The position numbers and the translations under genes are program-made. Positions 50,286 to 58,776 of a stretch of DNA of 64,000 bases are shown here, piece after piece; within the stretch, counting starts at the first letter, position 1, and each line of letters starts with the position of its first letter. Source of the stretch: Streptomyces fragilis (GTDB lineage: Bacteria > Actinomycetota > Actinomycetes > Streptomycetales > Streptomycetaceae); the NCBI RefSeq assembly GCF_003112515.1, contig NZ_BEVZ01000002.1, forward strand, positions 372,001 to 436,000, in the 5' to 3' direction. The notes under the pieces were generated by a model, which worked only from the letters and a program-made list of their open reading frames with translations, made no database searches and was not told the origin of the DNA.

Positions 50286-52841
50286 ATGCTGACGAGGAAT
50301 GGCAGAGTGCGGGGGCGTGGTCGAAGATCCACGTTCGCCCTTGGTCTGCTGGTGACCGTTTCCCTGCTGGGGACGGGGCTGGGGGTGGCCGCGACGGAAT
50401 CGGACCGGGGTGCGGCGGGCGAGGGCGTCGAGGTGTCGGCGCTGGCGAAGGCGAAGTCCTCCGGCAAGCCGGTGGAGATCGTGGAGAAGCGGACCGAGAC
50501 GTCCGAGGTGCACGCGAACCCTTCGGGGACGCTGACGGTGACCACGCATCTGTCTCCCGTGCGGGTGCGTCAGGGCGCCAAGTGGGTCGCCGTCGACACC
50601 GACCTGGTGGCCGACAGGAACGCCGTACGGCCGAAGGCCGCGGCGGCGGGCATCGAGCTGTCGGACGGCGGCAAGGGTCCGCTGGTGCGGCTCAACGACG
50701 ACAAGCACGTGCTCGAGTACAGCTGGCCGGGCAAGCTGCCCAAGCCGAAGCTGGACGGGCCGGTGGCGACCTACCCCGAGGTGCTGCCCGGGATCGACCT
50801 CCAGGTCGAGGTCGATGCCGAGGGCTTCCAGCAACTGCTGGTCGTGAAGAACGCCGAGGCGGCGAAGAACCCGAAACTGAAGGAACTCACCTACGGCGTC
50901 GAGACCAACGGCCTGAAGGTGACCGCCGACGAGAAGCGGGGCCTGAAGGCGGCCGACGCCAAGGGGCGCGCGGTGTTCTCAGGGCCGACGCCGCGGATGT
51001 GGGACAGCGGCAAGGGCACGGAGAAGAAGCAGGCGGTCATGGACACCACCGCCACCGCTGAGGAACTCAAGGTCGTTCCCGACCAGGAGCTGCTCACCGG
51101 CCCCGGCACCACCTACCCCCTCTACGTGGACCCGACGTTCACCACGGGGATGACCGGCGCGTACACGGTGTACGAGGCCGAACCCGAGCGGAACCACTGG
51201 GACACCGGATACCTCCGGATGGGCAACTACCGGACGAGCGACGGCAAGTTCTGGCGCTCACGCTCGTTCTTCCGGCTGGACGTCCCCAACCTGGCCGGGC
51301 GGCAGGTGGTGAAGGCATCGCTGTCCCTGACGGACTCGATGGAGTTCGGGGACTGCTCCCTCGTCCCCGTGGAACTGTGGGAGACGGGCGCCGCCGGCAC
51401 CACCACGACGTGGAACAACCAGCCGGCGTGGAAGACGAAGAACTCGTCCTACTCCTGCCCCAAGGGCACGATGACCTTGGACGCGACCGGTGCGGCGCAG
51501 GCTGCCGCGACGAGGGGCACGAGCCTGGTCGACCTGGGGATACGGACCTCCCCAACCGCCGAGGCCACCGCGCCCGTCTTCGCCCGGCATTTCCTGCAGC
51601 AGTACGCGAAGTTCACCGTGGAGCTCAAGAACGACGGTCAGTGCTTCCTCTACTCGGGCGTCAGCAGCTTCACGGACCCCGACGGCACGTCGTTCACCAA
51701 GGAGCTGAGCTGCAACAGTGCGGCGGCCGAGGTGAAGGCCGAGCCGTACACCACCGCGCAGACCACCGGGCAGATGCTGGCCGGTCCGCACAGCTTCGTC
51801 TGCTGGCGCAGCGGTGACAAGAACGGCGCCGGCAACCGCGTCTGGTACTACGGCAAGGGCGACACCGCCTCGGGCTGGACCAGCTGGCAGGGCTGGGGCT
51901 TCGTGCCCGCCGACAAGATCACCGGTGTGGGTGCGGAGCCCTACGCGGGGCTGCCGGCCTGTGACGCCCACAAGGTCACCGCCGGTATCACGCCGCCGCA
52001 GGACTTCACCTCCGACGGGCTCTACGACGTCGTCGCTCTCCAGACGGACGGCAACCTCGCCCTCTTCCCGGGGCTCGGCAACGGCACCCTCGGGGACAAG
52101 CGGATGCTGTGGAGCGACGGCCGCGGCAGTGCGTACACCAGCATCTTCGTCGGTGACTTCAACGGGGACGGATACGGCGACATCGGCGCCTTCGACGGTT
52201 ACCGCGTGTGGTGGTGGGCCGGAGACGGCAACAGCGGCGTCGGGGCCACGGCGCAGCCGCTGATGGACAACCGTTACAAGACCCAGGCCTACTTCGACCC
52301 CGGGATCCACGCACCCTGCCGGGTCGCCTTCGCCGCCGACTTCAGCGGCGACGGGAAGACGGACATCGCGGCTGCCTGCGGCCAGGGCGGTGAGCAGGGC
52401 AACTACGACGACGACTCCCTCTGGTGGTGGCCCGGTGACGGCAACGGCGGGGTCAACGCCACCCTGGGCTCGGCCCTGGGCCGTGACTACTTCTACGTCT
52501 ACCGTACGGAGACCCAGTTCTCCCCGATCGACATGACCGGTGACGGTCGCATGGACATCGCCAGACTGCCCCTCCCGGGCGTCCTGGAGCTCAACCCGGG
52601 GCCCCTCGCGCGCAACTACTCCTGGGGTACGCCGGCCCAGCAGACCTGGCCGCCGAACGGCTTCGGCACGGTGACCAAGGCGTTCGCCGGTGACTTCAAC
52701 GGCGACCGCTTCGGGGACATGGCCGGCGTCGACAGCAGCGGCCAGCTGTGGCGCTGGCCGGGCAAGGGCGACGGCACCTTCGCCGCCCCGGTGAAGATGT
52801 CGACCGCCACCGGCTGGGGGGCCTACAAGGACATCCTGTGA
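50286..52841 (+). CDS. Large secreted DNRLRE / Cys-module / FG-GAP protein, copy 2
   Basis: 851 residues, same domain order as copy 1. Signal peptide TFALGLLVTVSLLGTGLGVAA. The variable stretch after YPLYVDPTF (about residues 280-340) reads TTGMTGAYTVYEAEPERNHW and differs from the other copies. The Cys module has one extra residue between Cys 1 and 2 (CFLYSGVSSFTDPDG). First propeller blades are almost identical to copy 1 (SDGLYDVVALQTDGNLALFP), the last blade to copy 3. GGAGGAG precedes the ATG by 5 bases. Confidence 0.88.
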   Translation: MLTRNGRVRGRGRRSTFALGLLVTVSLLGTGLGVAATESDRGAAGEGVEVSALAKAKSSGKPVEIVEKRTETSEVHANPSGTLTVTTHLSPVRVRQGAKWVAVDTDLVADRNAVRPKAAAAGIELSDGGKGPLVRLNDDKHVLEYSWPGKLPKPKLDGPVATYPEVLPGIDLQVEVDAEGFQQLLVVKNAEAAKNPKLKELTYGVETNGLKVTADEKRGLKAADAKGRAVFSGPTPRMWDSGKGTEKKQAVMDTTATAEELKVVPDQELLTGPGTTYPLYVDPTFTTGMTGAYTVYEAEPERNHWDTGYLRMGNYRTSDGKFWRSRSFFRLDVPNLAGRQVVKASLSLTDSMEFGDCSLVPVELWETGAAGTTTTWNNQPAWKTKNSSYSCPKGTMTLDATGAAQAAATRGTSLVDLGIRTSPTAEATAPVFARHFLQQYAKFTVELKNDGQCFLYSGVSSFTDPDGTSFTKELSCNSAAAEVKAEPYTTAQTTGQMLAGPHSFVCWRSGDKNGAGNRVWYYGKGDTASGWTSWQGWGFVPADKITGVGAEPYAGLPACDAHKVTAGITPPQDFTSDGLYDVVALQTDGNLALFPGLGNGTLGDKRMLWSDGRGSAYTSIFVGDFNGDGYGDIGAFDGYRVWWWAGDGNSGVGATAQPLMDNRYKTQAYFDPGIHAPCRVAFAADFSGDGKTDIAAACGQGGEQGNYDDDSLWWWPGDGNGGVNATLGSALGRDYFYVYRTETQFSPIDMTGDGRMDIARLPLPGVLELNPGPLARNYSWGTPAQQTWPPNGFGTVTKAFAGDFNGDRFGDMAGVDSSGQLWRWPGKGDGTFAAPVKMSTATGWGAYKDIL

Positions 52842-52856
52842 CCCTGCGGTGACGCC

Positions 52857-52894
52857 CGGCCCGGGTATCCGTTGCGACGCGGATACCCGGGCCG
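52857..52894 (+). terminator. Terminator hairpin after copy 2
   Basis: Perfect 15-bp stem, CGGCCCGGGTATCCG with CGGATACCCGGGCCG, 8-base loop. A variant of the same element with compensating changes (GGTAT/ATACC instead of GGCAT/ATGCC). Confidence 0.8.
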
Positions 52895-52929
52895 CGGCAT
52901 GGAACGCCGTTCAGCGCCACGTCAGGCGC

Positions 52930-53092
52930 GTGTCAGGGGTTCTGGGCATCCTGACGATGCTTGCCTCGCTCTGGGGATGGATGGCGAGAACCGTGCGCCT
53001 GCCGACCGGGCGACGGTGCGGCTTTCCCTTCCGCGTCCCTCCCCAGACCGTCCCGCTGTCCTTGGCGCTCACCGATCCGGATTGGGGTCTGC
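52930..53092 (+). pseudogene. Promoter, 5' end and 3' stub of a small-protein gene before copy 3
   Basis: The left part repeats the upstream element of protein A (GTGTCAGG-N8-GCATCCT-N9-TGCCTC-N11-GGATG) with identical spacing, placing an ATG at 52981 where protein A starts. That frame soon runs into sequence matching the end of protein B (CCGTCCCGCTGTCC... GATCCGG) just before copy 3. So most of the small gene is deleted. Confidence 0.65.
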
Positions 53093-55675
53093 ATGTTGAT
53101 GAGGAACGACGTTGTACGGGGACGCGGTCGAAGACCTGTCCTCGGTGTTGCTCTGCTGGTGACCCTGTCGGTTCTGGGAACGGGACTGGGGGTGGCCGCG
53201 ACGGACTCCGACCGGGGTGCGGGTGCGGCGGGCAAGGGCGTCGAGATGTCGGCGCTGGCGAAGGCGAAGTCCTCCGGGAAGCCGGTGGAGATCGTGGAGA
53301 AGCGGACCGAGGCCTCGGAGGTGCACGCCAATCCGTCGGGCTCGCTGACGGTGACGACGCACCTGTCGCCGGTACGTACGCGCCAGGCCGGCAAGTGGGT
53401 GGCGATCGACACCGACCTGGTGGCCGACAGGAACGTCGTACGGCCGAAGGCCGCGGCGGCGGGCATCGAGCTGTCGGACGGCGGCAAGGGCCCGCTGGTG
53501 CGGCTCAACGACGACAAGCACGTGCTCGAGTACAGCTGGCCGGGCAAGTTGCCCAAGCCGAAGCTGGATGGGCCGGTGGCGACCTACTCCGAGGTGCTGC
53601 CCGGGATCGACCTCCGGGTCGAGGTCGACGCCGAGGGGTTCCAGCAGCTGCTGGTGATCAAGAACGCCGAGGCGGCGAAGAACCCGAAGCTGAAGGAGCT
53701 GACGTACGGCGTCGAGACGAACGGCCTGAAGGTGACCGCCGACGAGAAGCGGGGCCTGAAGGCGGCCGACGCCAAGGGGCGCGCGGTGTTCGTCGGACCT
53801 GCGCCGCGGATGTGGGACAACGGCAAGGGCACGGAGAAGAAGCAGGCGGTCATGGACACCACCGCCACCGCCGAGAGCCTCAAGGTCGTGCCCGACCAGG
53901 AGCTGCTCACCGACCCCGACACCACCTACCCGCTCTACGTGGACCCGACGTTCAGCACGGACCTGTCCGGCGGGCACTACGTCATGAACAGGTACCCCAC
54001 CACACACGAATGGGACACCGACCGCCTCTGGGTCGGCAATCTCGGGTGGGGCGACGGAACGTTCCAGACGTACCGCTCCTTCTTCCAGGTGAACGTTCCC
54101 AACCTGGCAGGCCGGAAGGTGGTGAAGGCGTCACTGTCCATCACGGAAGGGACAGGGTACGACTGCGCCAACACCCCCCTGGAGCTGTGGGAGACGGGCG
54201 TCGCGGGCACCACGACGACGTGGAACAACCAGCCGGCGTGGAAGACGAAGAACTCCTCCCACGGCTGCCCCCACGGCTACATGAACCTCGACGCGACGAG
54301 CGCGGCGCAGGCCGCCGCGACGAGGGGCGTGAACCTGGTGGACCTCGGGGTCCGGACCTCCCTCACCGCGGAGAGCGCCAAGGCCGAGAACATCAGGCTG
54401 CTCAGGTTGAGCGACGCGAAGTTCAGTGTGGAGATGAACTACGACGGCAAGTGCTTCCTGGTCGCGGACGTGAGCTACACCGACCCTGACGGCATGTCGT
54501 TCACCCGGGAGATGAACTGCCAGACCTCGGCCTCCGAGCTGAAGGCCGAGCCGTACACCTCCGCGGCGACGACCGGGCAGCTCCTGGCGGGCCCGCACGG
54601 CTTCGTGTGCTGGCGCAGTGGTGACATGAACGGTGCGGGCAACCGCATCTGGTACTACGGCAAGGGCGACACCGCGTCCGGCTGGACCAACTGGCAGGGC
54701 TGGGGCTTCGTGCCCGCGGACAAGATCACCGGTGCGGGAACCGAGCCCTACCCCGGGCTGCCGGCCTGCGACTCCCACAGCGTCACCCCCGGCATCACTC
54801 CGCCTCAGGACTTCACCTCCGACGGGCTCCACGACGTCGTCGCCGTCCAGGCGGACGGCAACCTCGCCCTCTTCCCGGGCACCGGGAACGGCGCTCTCGG
54901 CAACAAGCGGATGCTGTGGACCGACGGCCGCGCCAACAACTACATCACCGTCTTCGTCGGTGACTTCAACGGAGACGGCATCGGCGACATCGGAGCCTTC
55001 GGTGACATCCCGGACGACGCCCTGCCGCCGGGATACGTGTGGTGGTGGGCCGGAGACGGCAACGGCGGAGTCGGCGCGACAGCTCAACCGCTGATCGACA
55101 ACAGGCACGGCAGGCAGGCCAGATTCGAGCCGGGCGTCCACGAGCCGTGCCGGTACTTCTTCAGCGCCGACTTCAACGGCGACGGGAAGTCGGACATCGC
55201 GGCTGCCTGCGGCCAGGCCCGCGTGGAGGGCAACTACACCGACGACTCCATCTGGTGGTGGCCCGGTGACGGCGACGGCGGGATCAACGCCACCGTGGAC
55301 CCGAGCAACGACTGGGGTTACGAGTACGTCCCCGCACTCCGTACGGAGACCAAGTTCTCCGCGCTGGACATCACCGGTGACGGTCGCATGGACATCGCGA
55401 GGATGCCTTCCGCGACGAGCCTGGAGCTGGTCCCGGGCCCCCTCGCGCGAGGCGCGACCATCGGTACCTCCCGGCAGACCTGGCCGCCGGCCGGCTTCGG
55501 CACGGTCACCAAGTGGTTCGCCGGTGACTTCAACGGCGACCGCTTCGGGGACATGGGCGGTGTCGACAGCAGCGGCCAGCTGTGGCGCTGGCCGGGCAAG
55601 GGCGACGGCACCTTCGCCGCCCCGGTGAAGATGTCGACCGCCACCGGCTGGGGCGCCTACAAGGACCTCCTGTGA
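53093..55675 (+). CDS. Large secreted DNRLRE / Cys-module / FG-GAP protein, copy 3
   Basis: 860 residues, same architecture. The N-terminal 280 residues are almost identical to copy 1, including FVGPAPRMWDNGKGTEKKQA. The variable block reads STDLSGGHYVMNRYPTTHEW. The Cys module at the EPYTSAATTGQLLAGPHGFV segment is identical to copy 1 at the DNA level, whereas the last propeller blade follows copy 2. The propeller has an insertion (FGDIPDDALPPGYVWWW). ATG 53093 corresponds to the start of the other copies; the Shine-Dalgarno is weaker (GGATTGGGG). Confidence 0.87.
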   Translation: MLMRNDVVRGRGRRPVLGVALLVTLSVLGTGLGVAATDSDRGAGAAGKGVEMSALAKAKSSGKPVEIVEKRTEASEVHANPSGSLTVTTHLSPVRTRQAGKWVAIDTDLVADRNVVRPKAAAAGIELSDGGKGPLVRLNDDKHVLEYSWPGKLPKPKLDGPVATYSEVLPGIDLRVEVDAEGFQQLLVIKNAEAAKNPKLKELTYGVETNGLKVTADEKRGLKAADAKGRAVFVGPAPRMWDNGKGTEKKQAVMDTTATAESLKVVPDQELLTDPDTTYPLYVDPTFSTDLSGGHYVMNRYPTTHEWDTDRLWVGNLGWGDGTFQTYRSFFQVNVPNLAGRKVVKASLSITEGTGYDCANTPLELWETGVAGTTTTWNNQPAWKTKNSSHGCPHGYMNLDATSAAQAAATRGVNLVDLGVRTSLTAESAKAENIRLLRLSDAKFSVEMNYDGKCFLVADVSYTDPDGMSFTREMNCQTSASELKAEPYTSAATTGQLLAGPHGFVCWRSGDMNGAGNRIWYYGKGDTASGWTNWQGWGFVPADKITGAGTEPYPGLPACDSHSVTPGITPPQDFTSDGLHDVVAVQADGNLALFPGTGNGALGNKRMLWTDGRANNYITVFVGDFNGDGIGDIGAFGDIPDDALPPGYVWWWAGDGNGGVGATAQPLIDNRHGRQARFEPGVHEPCRYFFSADFNGDGKSDIAAACGQARVEGNYTDDSIWWWPGDGDGGINATVDPSNDWGYEYVPALRTETKFSALDITGDGRMDIARMPSATSLELVPGPLARGATIGTSRQTWPPAGFGTVTKWFAGDFNGDRFGDMGGVDSSGQLWRWPGKGDGTFAAPVKMSTATGWGAYKDLL

Positions 55676-55686
55676 CCCACCGATGA

Positions 55687-55724
55687 CGGGCCGGGCATCC
55701 GCCGCGAGGCGGATGCCCGGCCCG
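55687..55724 (+). terminator. Terminator hairpin after copy 3
   Basis: Perfect 17-bp stem: CGGGCCGGGCATCCGCC with GGCGGATGCCCGGCCCG, loop GCGA. Confidence 0.85.
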
Positions 55725-55807
55725 TACGGACGCGTTCCGGCGCGGCCGTTTTCGGCCCGTGCTTTTCGCGGGCCGTCGAGCACGACAGACAATCCGCTTC
55801 GTCAGTA

Positions 55808-55960
55808 CATCGCCCACGCCGCCACGTGTGCGCCGATGGAGGTGAAAACTCCGCACGAGGAAAAGCTGGGCCATGTCTTCCGCAGGGACGTCGGATATTC
55901 CGCACCTTTTTCCGGGGCCTCCCCGGTGTCCGTCGTACTGACCGATTCGGAGAAGTTTCC
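55808..55960 (+). pseudogene. Internal and 3' stub of small-protein gene before copy 4
   Basis: Translates IAHAATCAPMEVK...EEKLGHVFRRDV, clearly matching VAHAATCVLEENV...QDKLGNVFRTDV of protein B (residues about 46-72), then jumps to the B 3' end (CCGGGGCCTCCCCGGTGTCC) with a frameshift that reads through the old stop. Signal peptide, Cys 2-4 and the WYY motif are lost. Confidence 0.8.
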
Positions 55961-58531
55961 ATGTTGACGAGAAATGACAGATCGCGAGGGCGCGGTCGGC
56001 GTACCGCACTCGCTCTCGCTTCCCTGGTGAGCCTTTCGGTTCTGGGGACGGGGCTGGGGGTGGCCGCGACGGACTCCGGCCGGGGTGCGGGTGCGGCGGG
56101 CGAGGGCGTCGAGGTGTCGGCGCTGGCGAAGGCGAAGTCCTCCGGGAAGCCGGTGGAGATCGTGGAGAAGCGGACCGAGACGTCCGAGGTGCACGCGAAC
56201 CCTTCGGGGACGCTGACGGTGACCACGCACGTGGCGCCGGTGCGGACCCGTCAGGCGGGCAAGTGGGTCGCCGTCGACACCGACCTGGTGGCCGGTGAGA
56301 ACGGTGTGCGGCCCAGGGCCGCGGTGGCCGGCATCGAGTTGTCGGACGGCGGCAAGGGGCCGCTGGTGCGGCTGAACGACGACAAGCACGTGCTGGAGTA
56401 CAGCTGGCCGGGCAAGCTGCCGAAGCCCGAGCTGGACGGCCCGGTGGCCACGTACCCGGAGGTGCTGCCCGGGGTCGACCTCCGCGTCGAGGTCGACGCC
56501 GAGGGCTTCCAGCAGCTGCTGGTCGTGAAGAACGCCGAGGCGGCGAAGAACCCGGAGCTGAAGGAGCTGACGTTCGGCGTCGAGACCAACGGCCTGAAGG
56601 TGACCGCCGACGAGAAGCGGGGCCTGAAGGCGGCCGACGCCAAGGGCCGTGCGGTCTTCTCCGGAACGGCGCCCCTGATGTGGGACAGCGGCAAGGGTGG
56701 CCGGAAGAAGCAGGCGGTCATGGACACCGACGTCGACGGCGGTGACCTCACGGTCGTCCCCGACCAGGAGCTGCTGACCGACCCCGACACCACCTACCCG
56801 CTCTACGTGGACCCGTCCTTCAGCGCGCGGCCGCCTGTCACGCGCGTGGTGAACGAGTTCAGCGGCACCGTCGCGTACGCCGATTACCTCTGGATCGGGA
56901 CCCGCAGGATCGGCACGGGCAAGTTCGAGCGTACGCGCACGTTCTTCCAGGTGGACGTTCCCTACCTGGCCGGGCGGCAGGTACTGAAGGCGTCGATGTC
57001 CCTCAGGGACAGGACGGTCAACCTGGGTGACTGTTCGCTCTTCACCGTGGAGCTGTGGGAGACGGGCACCGCCGGCCCCACCACGACCTGGGCCGACCAG
57101 CCGGCGTGGAAGACGAAGAACTCCTCCTTCCCCTGCCCCTGGGGCGCGGTGACCCTCGACGCGACGAGTGCGGCCCAGGCTGCCTCCCAGAGGGGCACGA
57201 GCCTCGTGGACCTGGGCATCCGGACGTCCGCCGCCGCCGAGAGCTCCAAGACCGAGGGGACGCGGTACTTCCTCGCGGAGGACGCGACGTTCACCGTGGA
57301 GATCAAGAACAACGGCGAGTGCTGGCTGTTCTCGGACGCGCACCACACGGATCCCGACGGGACGACGTTCACCAAGGAGATGAACTGCGACACCCTGGCG
57401 ACCGAGGCGAAGGCCGAGCCGTACGCCTCCGCGGCGACGACCGGACAGTTCCTCGCGGGCCCGCACAGTTTCGTCTGCTGGCGCAGCGGTGACATGAACG
57501 GCGCCGGCAACCGCATCTGGTACTACGGCAGGGGCGATGCGTCATCCGGCTGGACCAACTGGCAGGGCTGGGGGTTCGTACCGGCCGACAAGGTCGTCGG
57601 TGTGGGCGCGGAGCCCTTCCCCGGGCTGCCCGCCTGCGACGTCCACCACGTGACCCCCGGCATCACCCCGCCGCAGGACTTCACCTCCGACGGAATGTCC
57701 GACGTCGTGGCCCTGCAGGCCGACGGCAACCTCGCCCTCTTCCCGGGGCTCGGCAACGGCAGCCTCGGCAGCAAGCGGATGCTGTGGACCGACGGCCGGG
57801 GCAGCGGGTACACCAACATCCTCGTCGGCGACTTCAACGGGGACGGGTTCGGCGACATCGGGGCCTTCGACGGCACCCGGGTGTGGTGGTGGGCCGGAGA
57901 CGGTGACAGCGGGGTCGGCGCGACGGCCCAGCCGCTCATGGACAACCGCGACAACACGCAGGCCGTCTTCGACCCGGGCCTGCGCGATCCCTGCCGGGTC
58001 GCCTTCGCCGCCGACTTCGACAACGACGGGAAGACGGACATCGCGGCCGCCTGCGGCTTCGGCGAGATCCAGGACGGGAACACCACCACCGACGACTCGA
58101 TCTGGTGGTGGCCCGGCGACGCGGACGGCGGCATCAACGCCACCCTGGACGCGAACTGGGGCTCCGGCTACGAGTACCGCTACAACGTGAGCCCCACGCA
58201 GACGGAGTTCTCCCCGATGGACGTGACCGGTGACGGCCGCATGGACATCGCGATGATGACCTCCCCCACCAACCTGGAGCTCACCCCGGGACCGTACTCC
58301 GGGCTGCACCCCTCGTACGGCTACTTCCTCACCTGGCCGCCGAGCGGCTTCGGCAGCACGGTCACCAAGGTGTTCGCCGGCGACTTCAACGGCGACCGGT
58401 ACGGCGACATGGCCGGCGTCGACAGCAGCGGCCAGCTGTGGCGCTGGCCCGGCAAGGGCGACGGCACCTTCGCCACCCCGGCGAAGATGTCGACCGCCAC
58501 CGACTGGGGGGCCTACAAGGACATCCTGTGA
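55961..58531 (+). CDS. Large secreted DNRLRE / Cys-module / FG-GAP protein, copy 4
   Basis: 856 residues, same architecture and the most divergent copy. Variable block: SARPPVTRVVNEFSGTVAYADY. It has unique changes in the conserved part (SGTAPLMWDSGKGGRKKQA; TWADQPAW for TWNNQPAW). Cys module CWLFSDAHHTDPDG onward is intact. The N-terminal ETSEVHANPSGTLTVTTH coding stretch is identical to copy 2, but the last propeller blade is identical to copy 1 over more than 130 bp. GGAGAAG precedes the ATG by 5 bases. Confidence 0.88.
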   Translation: MLTRNDRSRGRGRRTALALASLVSLSVLGTGLGVAATDSGRGAGAAGEGVEVSALAKAKSSGKPVEIVEKRTETSEVHANPSGTLTVTTHVAPVRTRQAGKWVAVDTDLVAGENGVRPRAAVAGIELSDGGKGPLVRLNDDKHVLEYSWPGKLPKPELDGPVATYPEVLPGVDLRVEVDAEGFQQLLVVKNAEAAKNPELKELTFGVETNGLKVTADEKRGLKAADAKGRAVFSGTAPLMWDSGKGGRKKQAVMDTDVDGGDLTVVPDQELLTDPDTTYPLYVDPSFSARPPVTRVVNEFSGTVAYADYLWIGTRRIGTGKFERTRTFFQVDVPYLAGRQVLKASMSLRDRTVNLGDCSLFTVELWETGTAGPTTTWADQPAWKTKNSSFPCPWGAVTLDATSAAQAASQRGTSLVDLGIRTSAAAESSKTEGTRYFLAEDATFTVEIKNNGECWLFSDAHHTDPDGTTFTKEMNCDTLATEAKAEPYASAATTGQFLAGPHSFVCWRSGDMNGAGNRIWYYGRGDASSGWTNWQGWGFVPADKVVGVGAEPFPGLPACDVHHVTPGITPPQDFTSDGMSDVVALQADGNLALFPGLGNGSLGSKRMLWTDGRGSGYTNILVGDFNGDGFGDIGAFDGTRVWWWAGDGDSGVGATAQPLMDNRDNTQAVFDPGLRDPCRVAFAADFDNDGKTDIAAACGFGEIQDGNTTTDDSIWWWPGDADGGINATLDANWGSGYEYRYNVSPTQTEFSPMDVTGDGRMDIAMMTSPTNLELTPGPYSGLHPSYGYFLTWPPSGFGSTVTKVFAGDFNGDRYGDMAGVDSSGQLWRWPGKGDGTFATPAKMSTATDWGAYKDIL

Positions 58532-58546
58532 CCCGGCGATGAGAGG

Positions 58547-58581
58547 GGGCCGGGCATCCGCGTGGCGCGGATGCCCGGCCC
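58547..58581 (+). terminator. Terminator hairpin after copy 4
   Basis: Perfect 16-bp stem: GGGCCGGGCATCCGCG with CGCGGATGCCCGGCCC, 3-base loop. Last of the hairpin family and boundary to the next operon. Confidence 0.85.
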
Positions 58582-58776
58582 GGCTGTTTCGAGAGAAGTC
58601 CTGCGAAAGAACTCCGGGAAAACCGGCCGGAAAGAGCACCCGACAGGCCCTCCGTCGCTCCGAAAGGAAGGGTCAGCCCGGTGTCAGAGACGGGTCAGGA
58701 GTGGCTGGCAGGATCGGGGACGTCGAATACGCACTTCCCTTGTCGGAATGCCACCGGCCGTGTCGAAAGGCCATTC

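Noticed and set aside
52849..54489. 546-codon frame overlapping copy 3
   Set aside because: Its product is Arg/Gly-rich without domains, whereas the overlapping frame encodes the conserved large secreted protein.
47605..58531. Polymorphic toxin (Rhs-type) system
   Set aside because: The N-terminal region resembles that of actinomycete Rhs-like secreted proteins, but there are no RHS/YD repeats, no C-terminal toxin domain and no immunity genes; every copy ends in the propeller.
58681..58776. GTG 58681 as start of the ALDH-like gene
   Set aside because: The 32 extra residues have no ALDH similarity and atypical codon use; ATG 58777 also has a ribosome site. Not fully excluded.
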